10,520 bases of DNA from JBBIRM01 sp037441765 (GTDB lineage: Bacteria; Desulfobacterota; BSN033; UBA1163). Positions 6,607 to 10,520 of the stretch are shown piece after piece (the first letter of the stretch is position 1; every line of letters begins with the position of its first letter). The position numbers and the translations under genes are program-made. Below the pieces are notes generated by a model. It saw only the letters and a program-made list of their open reading frames with translations. It made no database searches and was not told the DNA's origin. The stretch lies in contig JBBIRM010000096.1 of NCBI GenBank assembly GCA_037441765.1, forward strand, positions 1-10,520, in the 5' to 3' direction.

Positions 6607-8748
6607 ATGTCTTCAGTAATTGAGATGAAAGGGGAACGTAAAGGATTTAAAGAGGAAATCGAGACCACGGATATGGCCCTTTTTGTACGAACCTCTGACG
6701 AATCAATGCATGACTGGAATCGTCAGAGAATTGTGGATGCCCTTCTTAGAGAAACATATATAGACCTCGATACCGCCATTGAGATTGCACGGGAGGTTGA
6801 GGAACTTATCACCACCTCTAAGATCAAAATGATTACTGCTCCCCTGATCCGTGAACTGGTGGATACCAAATTGATTGAGAGAGGGCTTGAGGAGGCCCGT
6901 CGAATGCACACTCGTCTTGGGATGCCCCTCTACGATGTTGACCAACTTATCCTTCATCCCAATAAAGAGAATGCCAACGTCCCTCACGGTCCTGAAGCCA
7001 CTAATCTTACTCTGGCGGAAAGGATTAAGAAGGAATATGCCCTGCTCTCTGTCTTTTCTCAGGAAGTAGCGGATGCCCATATGCGGGGTGATATCCATCT
7101 TCACGACCTCGGTTTTGTAGACAGACCCTATTGTAGTGGTCAGTCACTTGAATATATTAAACGGTTTGGTTTAAGCCTTCCCAACTCTATTGCAATGGCC
7201 AAACCTGCCAAACATCCAGAAGTCCTTCTGGCACATATGGTTAAATTTGCTGCTGCTCTTCAGAGCCACTTCGCAGGTGCCATTGGCTGGGACTCGGTCA
7301 ATCTCTTCTTTGCTCCTTATCTGGTCGGGATGTCGGATCGAGACATGGAGCAACTGGCCCAGATGATGATATTTGAATTTTCCCAACAGGCGGTGGCCAG
7401 GGGAGGTCAGGCCATCTTTACTGACCTCAATCTTTATTGGGAGGTCCCAAAACATTTTGAGAACGTCCCAGCAATTGGCCCTGGGGGAGAATTTACAGGA
7501 AAGACTTACAGTGACTATATAAAGGAGAGCCAACGATTTGCCTGGGCACTTTTTGATGTCTATCTCGATGGAGATGGATCTGGAAGGCCCTTCTTCTTTC
7601 CAAAACCCTTAGTCCATATTACGGAGAAATTCTTCCATACCCCGGGCCACATGGATTTTCTCCATCACATCTGTGAGGTGGCTTCTGAAAAGGGAAATAC
7701 GTATTTTGTCTTTGATCGGGGAGAGACCGCTAAAATCTCAGAATGCTGCCGTCTCAGTTTCAAACTGGATCAAACCGACTTGAAAGAGGCCCGAGAGCCC
7801 TGGAAAATGCGATACTGCGCCCTTCAGAACGTAACTCTTAACCTGCCGAGAATCGCTTACCTGGCCAAAGGAGATGAAACAAAACTCTTCTTAAAGATTA
7901 CAGAGTTTATGGAGATCGCTGTTAAGGCACACCTTGAGAAGAAACATTTTATAGAAAAACTTCTCTCCCTCGGAGAGAAGGGACCACTCTCCTTATTAGC
8001 GATGGAGCGTGACGGGTCTCCTTATCTCCGAATGCACCGCGCCAGTTTTTTGATCGGGATGGTGGGCCTAAATGAACTGGTTCAAATCCATACAGGTCAG
8101 GAGATGCACCAATCCAAACAGGCCTTTAAATTCGGGTTAAAGGTGATCGCTCATATGAAGTTGATGGTGGAAAAACTGAGCCAGCGCTATGGAATGCATT
8201 TTGTATTAGAACAGACCCCCGCAGAGTCCACCGCTTACCGGTTTGCCAAATTGGACCTTAAATTTCATTCGCCAAAATCAGGACATATTGTTAAAGGGGA
8301 TATCTCCAGAGGAGAAGTCTACTATACCAACTCAACCTATTTGAACAACTCTGCAGTCCTGAGTCCAATTGAGCGTGTGAGACAGGAAGGGCTCTTCCAT
8401 CCCCTCATTGAGGCAGGGGCATTGACCCATATCTGGCTGGGTGAGGCCAAACCTTCCAAGGAGTCCCTTGCTAATTTCGTCATCAAGACCTTCCAATTGA
8501 CGCAGAATGATCAGATCGCATTCTCCCCAGAATTTACCACCTGCAACCTATGCCATCGGACCGTTCGGGGGCTTAGGGCTTCATGTGCTTATTGCGGCTC
8601 AAATGATGTTGATGGAATTACCCGCATTACTGGTTATTTCACAAAGCTTTCCAGCTGGAATAAAGGAAAGATTGGAGAACTACGGAATCGATATCGGAAT
8701 CAGGCCTTTCTGAAAGAAACGGAAGGAACCCTGATGCTTGAGGCCTGA
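6607..8748 (+). CDS. nrdD: Anaerobic (class III) ribonucleoside-triphosphate reductase
   Basis: The 713-residue enzyme reduces ribonucleotides to deoxyribonucleotides for DNA synthesis without oxygen, in the cytoplasm, using a glycyl radical installed by NrdG. Residues about 25-110 form an ATP-cone-like allosteric domain (W37-x2-QRIVDALLRE). C176 (DRPYCSG) and C380/C381 (ISECCR) lie where E. coli NrdD has its active-site Cys175 and Cys384; either Cys of the pair could be the thiyl site. The C-terminal zinc site is C646-x2-C649 and C660-x2-C663. The glycyl-radical motif is R673-I-T-G676-Y, 37 residues from the end. Length matches E. coli NrdD (712). The ATG is preceded by AAGGTGA with a 6-nt gap. 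It is the first gene behind a promoter with two predicted NrdR sites, and a redoxin and nrdG follow. Formate-dependent versus redoxin-dependent type cannot be fixed from the protein by eye; the neighbour favours redoxin. Confidence 0.96.
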   Translation: MSSVIEMKGERKGFKEEIETTDMALFVRTSDESMHDWNRQRIVDALLRETYIDLDTAIEIAREVEELITTSKIKMITAPLIRELVDTKLIERGLEEARRMHTRLGMPLYDVDQLILHPNKENANVPHGPEATNLTLAERIKKEYALLSVFSQEVADAHMRGDIHLHDLGFVDRPYCSGQSLEYIKRFGLSLPNSIAMAKPAKHPEVLLAHMVKFAAALQSHFAGAIGWDSVNLFFAPYLVGMSDRDMEQLAQMMIFEFSQQAVARGGQAIFTDLNLYWEVPKHFENVPAIGPGGEFTGKTYSDYIKESQRFAWALFDVYLDGDGSGRPFFFPKPLVHITEKFFHTPGHMDFLHHICEVASEKGNTYFVFDRGETAKISECCRLSFKLDQTDLKEAREPWKMRYCALQNVTLNLPRIAYLAKGDETKLFLKITEFMEIAVKAHLEKKHFIEKLLSLGEKGPLSLLAMERDGSPYLRMHRASFLIGMVGLNELVQIHTGQEMHQSKQAFKFGLKVIAHMKLMVEKLSQRYGMHFVLEQTPAESTAYRFAKLDLKFHSPKSGHIVKGDISRGEVYYTNSTYLNNSAVLSPIERVRQEGLFHPLIEAGALTHIWLGEAKPSKESLANFVIKTFQLTQNDQIAFSPEFTTCNLCHRTVRGLRASCAYCGSNDVDGITRITGYFTKLSSWNKGKIGELRNRYRNQAFLKETEGTLMLEA

Positions 8749-8784
8749 TCCATTTACCAAAACACTGGTGACGAAGGAGGAGAA

Positions 8785-9054
8785 ATGGGAAGAATCAAAA
8801 TTTTTACTAAGGCAAAATGTCCGAAATGTCCTGCTGTTCAAAGCATCGGAACAGAATTGAAGAGGGAGGGTGTAGCGGTTTTCAATTACGATTTGGATAC
8901 AATCGATGGCCTTGCAGAGGCTTCCTTCTACAGCATCCTCTCAACGCCTTCGCTTATTATTGAGGACGAGCAAGAAAGAGAGGTCATCGGTTGGAGAGGG
9001 GTGGTCCCAAGTCTCCAGGAGGTCAAACAGTTTCTTTTTAAGAAAAACTGGTGA
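8785..9054 (+). CDS. Small glutaredoxin/NrdH-like redoxin
   Basis: This 89-residue protein has the thioredoxin fold: a beta strand IKIFT, an active-site C12-P-K-C15 followed by PA at the start of a helix, a second strand (VAVFNYDLDT), and the cis-proline loop S53-T54-P55 before strand SLIIE. The G-W-R-G near 69-72 is in the position where NrdH/glutaredoxins have their final strand turn. Such proteins supply electrons through a dithiol-disulfide cycle. Its place between nrdD and nrdG, 36 nt after nrdD and 37 nt before nrdG, suggests it is the reductant of this NrdD (inference). The start has an excellent AAGGAGG (8774-8780), 4 nt before ATG. It is not a classic glutaredoxin (CPYC) or NrdH, so I give no gene symbol. 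Confidence 0.85.
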   Translation: MGRIKIFTKAKCPKCPAVQSIGTELKREGVAVFNYDLDTIDGLAEASFYSILSTPSLIIEDEQEREVIGWRGVVPSLQEVKQFLFKKNW

Positions 9055-9091
9055 GCCTTCACTCTCACTATTACTCATATGAAGACCTGTA

Positions 9092-9772
9092 ATGATCGAG
9101 ATCAAAGGATTCTTAGAGACGTCATTTGTAGACTGGCCAGGGAAAATCTGCTCTGTCCTTTTTTTGCCCTATTGTAATTTTCGATGCCCCTATTGTCATA
9201 ATCACCCCCTCGTCTTTCATCCGGAAAAATACCCAACTATCCCCCTTAGGGAGATCCTTGAGCACCTTCAACCTCTGAGGGAGTGGATCGATGGGGTCTG
9301 TGTGACAGGTGGAGAACCCACTCTCCATTTTGATCTTCCTCGACTGATTCATGAGATCAAGCAACAGGGATTTCTCATTAAACTGGACACCAATGGTTCG
9401 AACCCGAAGATGTTGGAGAGCCTCCTCGAAACAAAGAGCGTTGACTTTGTCTCCATGGATGTGAAGGCTCCCCTTGATCCCTTTCGCTATCGCCGTGCCA
9501 CGGGCACCTCCGTTGACATTCAACTCATCTTAAAATCGATTGAGATTCTGAAGGCCAGTCAGGTGGAATATGAATTCCGAATGACCGTTGTTCCAGGACT
9601 TCATCAAGAAGATGACATTAAACTCTTAAGCAAACAGTTAAGGGCAGGGCGAAGGTTCGTATTACAGAATTTTAATCCAGAAAATCCCCTGGACCCAAAC
9701 CTAAAAAATATCCGACCCTATGATCCAAAACGATTAAGAGAGATGGAGAGAGAATTTCAGGAGATTGAATGA
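9092..9772 (+). CDS. nrdG: Anaerobic ribonucleotide reductase activating protein (radical SAM)
   Basis: The 226-residue protein is a radical-SAM enzyme. The cluster motif is C28-N-F-R-C32-P-Y-C35, binding a [4Fe-4S] cluster that cleaves S-adenosylmethionine. The SAM-binding GGE motif is T72-G-G-E-P76, and later typical strands are KLDTNGS and VSMDVKAP. It starts with the GFLETSFVDWPGK segment common in the NrdG2-type subgroup. It generates the glycyl radical on NrdD (here G676). It is longer than E. coli NrdG (about 154 residues) but normal for the NrdG2-like subgroup. The ATG has only a weak upstream ribosome site, so translation may be coupled to the redoxin gene. Its stop overlaps the next start (ATGA). 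Confidence 0.93.
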   Translation: MIEIKGFLETSFVDWPGKICSVLFLPYCNFRCPYCHNHPLVFHPEKYPTIPLREILEHLQPLREWIDGVCVTGGEPTLHFDLPRLIHEIKQQGFLIKLDTNGSNPKMLESLLETKSVDFVSMDVKAPLDPFRYRRATGTSVDIQLILKSIEILKASQVEYEFRMTVVPGLHQEDDIKLLSKQLRAGRRFVLQNFNPENPLDPNLKNIRPYDPKRLREMEREFQEIE

Positions 9773-10520
9773 ACCCTTCTATCCTAAAAGAGATTCAGAT
9801 AAAGTTGGAGTCCTTGGAGAAGGAGATAGATCTCCTGAGATCTGCCCTGGAGTCCCTTCCCGAGCCCTTTTTTATACTCGACCCAAAAGGGAATTTTCTC
9901 AGATCAAACCCAGAAGGGATGGCCATTTTTGACTACCCCTGGGAGCAACTTCAACGGATGAACCTGATCGATCTCATCTCCCTTGAAGATATAAGTCCGA
10001 TGAGAGAGGAATTGGAGAGCCTGGAGAAAGGAAAACCCCTTCGCCAAAAGATTCATCTCCTTACCCGTTTGGGCGAAAAGATTCCAGTGGAGTTTATCGG
10101 GATTGCAAAAGGGGATTTCATATTCCTCACCCTCAGAGACCTGCGAGAGAGGCTTGAGTTGGAAAATAGGTGGGAGAAGGCAAAGAAAGAACTCTGTGAA
10201 AAAATCCATGAAAGGGATCAATATGCTCGAGAACTACAGGCCTTGAAGGACCTCTATAAAGAGAGATTAAAGGAGATTGAAAAGATGAGAGAAGAAGCCT
10301 TGCTTCTCTCTTATACAGATGACCTTACTGGAATCTATAATCACCGTTTTTTTATTCAGCAGTTGACCTTAGAGGTTGAACGACAAAAACGATATTCTCA
10401 ACCCCTCTCCCTCCTAATGATTGACATCGATCATTTTAAATACTACAACGACACCAATGGGCACCTGGCAGGAGATCAGGTATTGAAGGCCATTGCCATT
10501 CTCATTCAGCATGGGGTCAG
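9769..10520 (+). CDS. PAS-GGDEF diguanylate cyclase (partial, runs off the window)
   Basis: An open frame of 250 codons starts at the ATG overlapping the nrdG stop (ATGA, 9769-9772), with AGGAG at 9759-9763 giving a good Shine-Dalgarno, and continues past the window end. Residues 1-28 are a short coiled coil. Residues about 29-125 form a PAS-like sensor domain (LPEPFFILDPKGNFLRSNPEG, and later LRDLRER). Residues 126-180 are a charged coiled-coil linker. From about 181 a GGDEF domain begins: D184-D-L-T-G, NHRFF, then MIDIDHFKYYND with the metal-binding Asp near 219, and GHLAGDQVL. Full members make cyclic di-GMP from two GTP. The GGDEF signature itself would lie just past the end, so activity cannot be judged. 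No transmembrane helix is seen, so it is likely cytosolic. Confidence 0.9.
   Translation, partial: MNPSILKEIQIKLESLEKEIDLLRSALESLPEPFFILDPKGNFLRSNPEGMAIFDYPWEQLQRMNLIDLISLEDISPMREELESLEKGKPLRQKIHLLTRLGEKIPVEFIGIAKGDFIFLTLRDLRERLELENRWEKAKKELCEKIHERDQYARELQALKDLYKERLKEIEKMREEALLLSYTDDLTGIYNHRFFIQQLTLEVERQKRYSQPLSLLMIDIDHFKYYNDTNGHLAGDQVLKAIAILIQHGV

Noticed and set aside
6703..7533. Antisense and alternate-frame open frames inside nrdD
   Set aside because: They lie opposite or out of frame with a strongly conserved enzyme, have no recognisable domains and are expected shadows.
1..10520. Mobile elements, CRISPR arrays, tRNA/rRNA genes or defence systems
   Set aside because: I saw no transposase, direct-repeat/spacer pattern, terminal inverted repeats, cloverleaf or rRNA-like sequence; the window is consistent with core chromosomal genes.

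Overview
The window is an ordinary-looking, gene-dense chromosomal segment of a Gram-negative bacterium with an anaerobic lifestyle. Everything recognisable is on the + strand and coding density is very high; the only real intergenic region is 6419-6606. Outer-membrane biogenesis proteins (a LapA/LapB-type protein and a giant AsmA/YhdP-like protein) imply a double membrane. A class III (oxygen-sensitive, glycyl-radical) ribonucleotide reductase operon implies growth without oxygen. The gene mix (RsfS, short DksA-type factor, LapA-TPR protein, ComF, AsmA-like, PAS-GGDEF) and moderate base composition fit a deltaproteobacterial/Desulfobacterota-like lineage. That placement is inference; there is no rRNA or marker phylogeny here to prove it.

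Region 1 (1-6418) is a run of five tightly packed genes, probably one transcript. They are rsfS (ribosome silencing under starvation), a DksA/TraR zinc-finger RNA-polymerase regulator starting at a TTG inside rsfS, a one-piece LapA+TPR+rubredoxin-like (LapB) protein, a ComF-family phosphoribosyltransferase, and a 1161-residue AsmA/YhdP-like protein with a periodic repeat. The first two are growth-control factors. The third and fifth point to control of lipopolysaccharide synthesis and lipid traffic to the outer membrane.

Region 2 (6419-6606) is an AT-rich regulatory region. It carries a TTGACA -35 box, a likely AATAAT -10 box, and two sites that match the conserved positions of the NrdR-box consensus, with centres exactly 31 bp apart. 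The first lies between the -35 and -10 elements and the second just downstream of the expected transcription start, a classic repressor layout.

Region 3 (6607-10520) is the nrdD operon: anaerobic ribonucleotide reductase, a small CPKC redoxin, the radical-SAM activase NrdG, and then, overlapping nrdG by ATGA, the beginning of a PAS-GGDEF diguanylate cyclase that runs off the window. The redoxin between nrdD and nrdG suggests an enzyme whose reducing power comes from a thioredoxin/glutaredoxin-type protein rather than formate.

No RNA genes, insertion sequences, CRISPR arrays, phage genes or attachment sites were seen. I found no clear sign of a wholly undescribed system; the most informative observations are the tandem NrdR sites, the LapA-LapB fusion and the redoxin-bearing class III operon.
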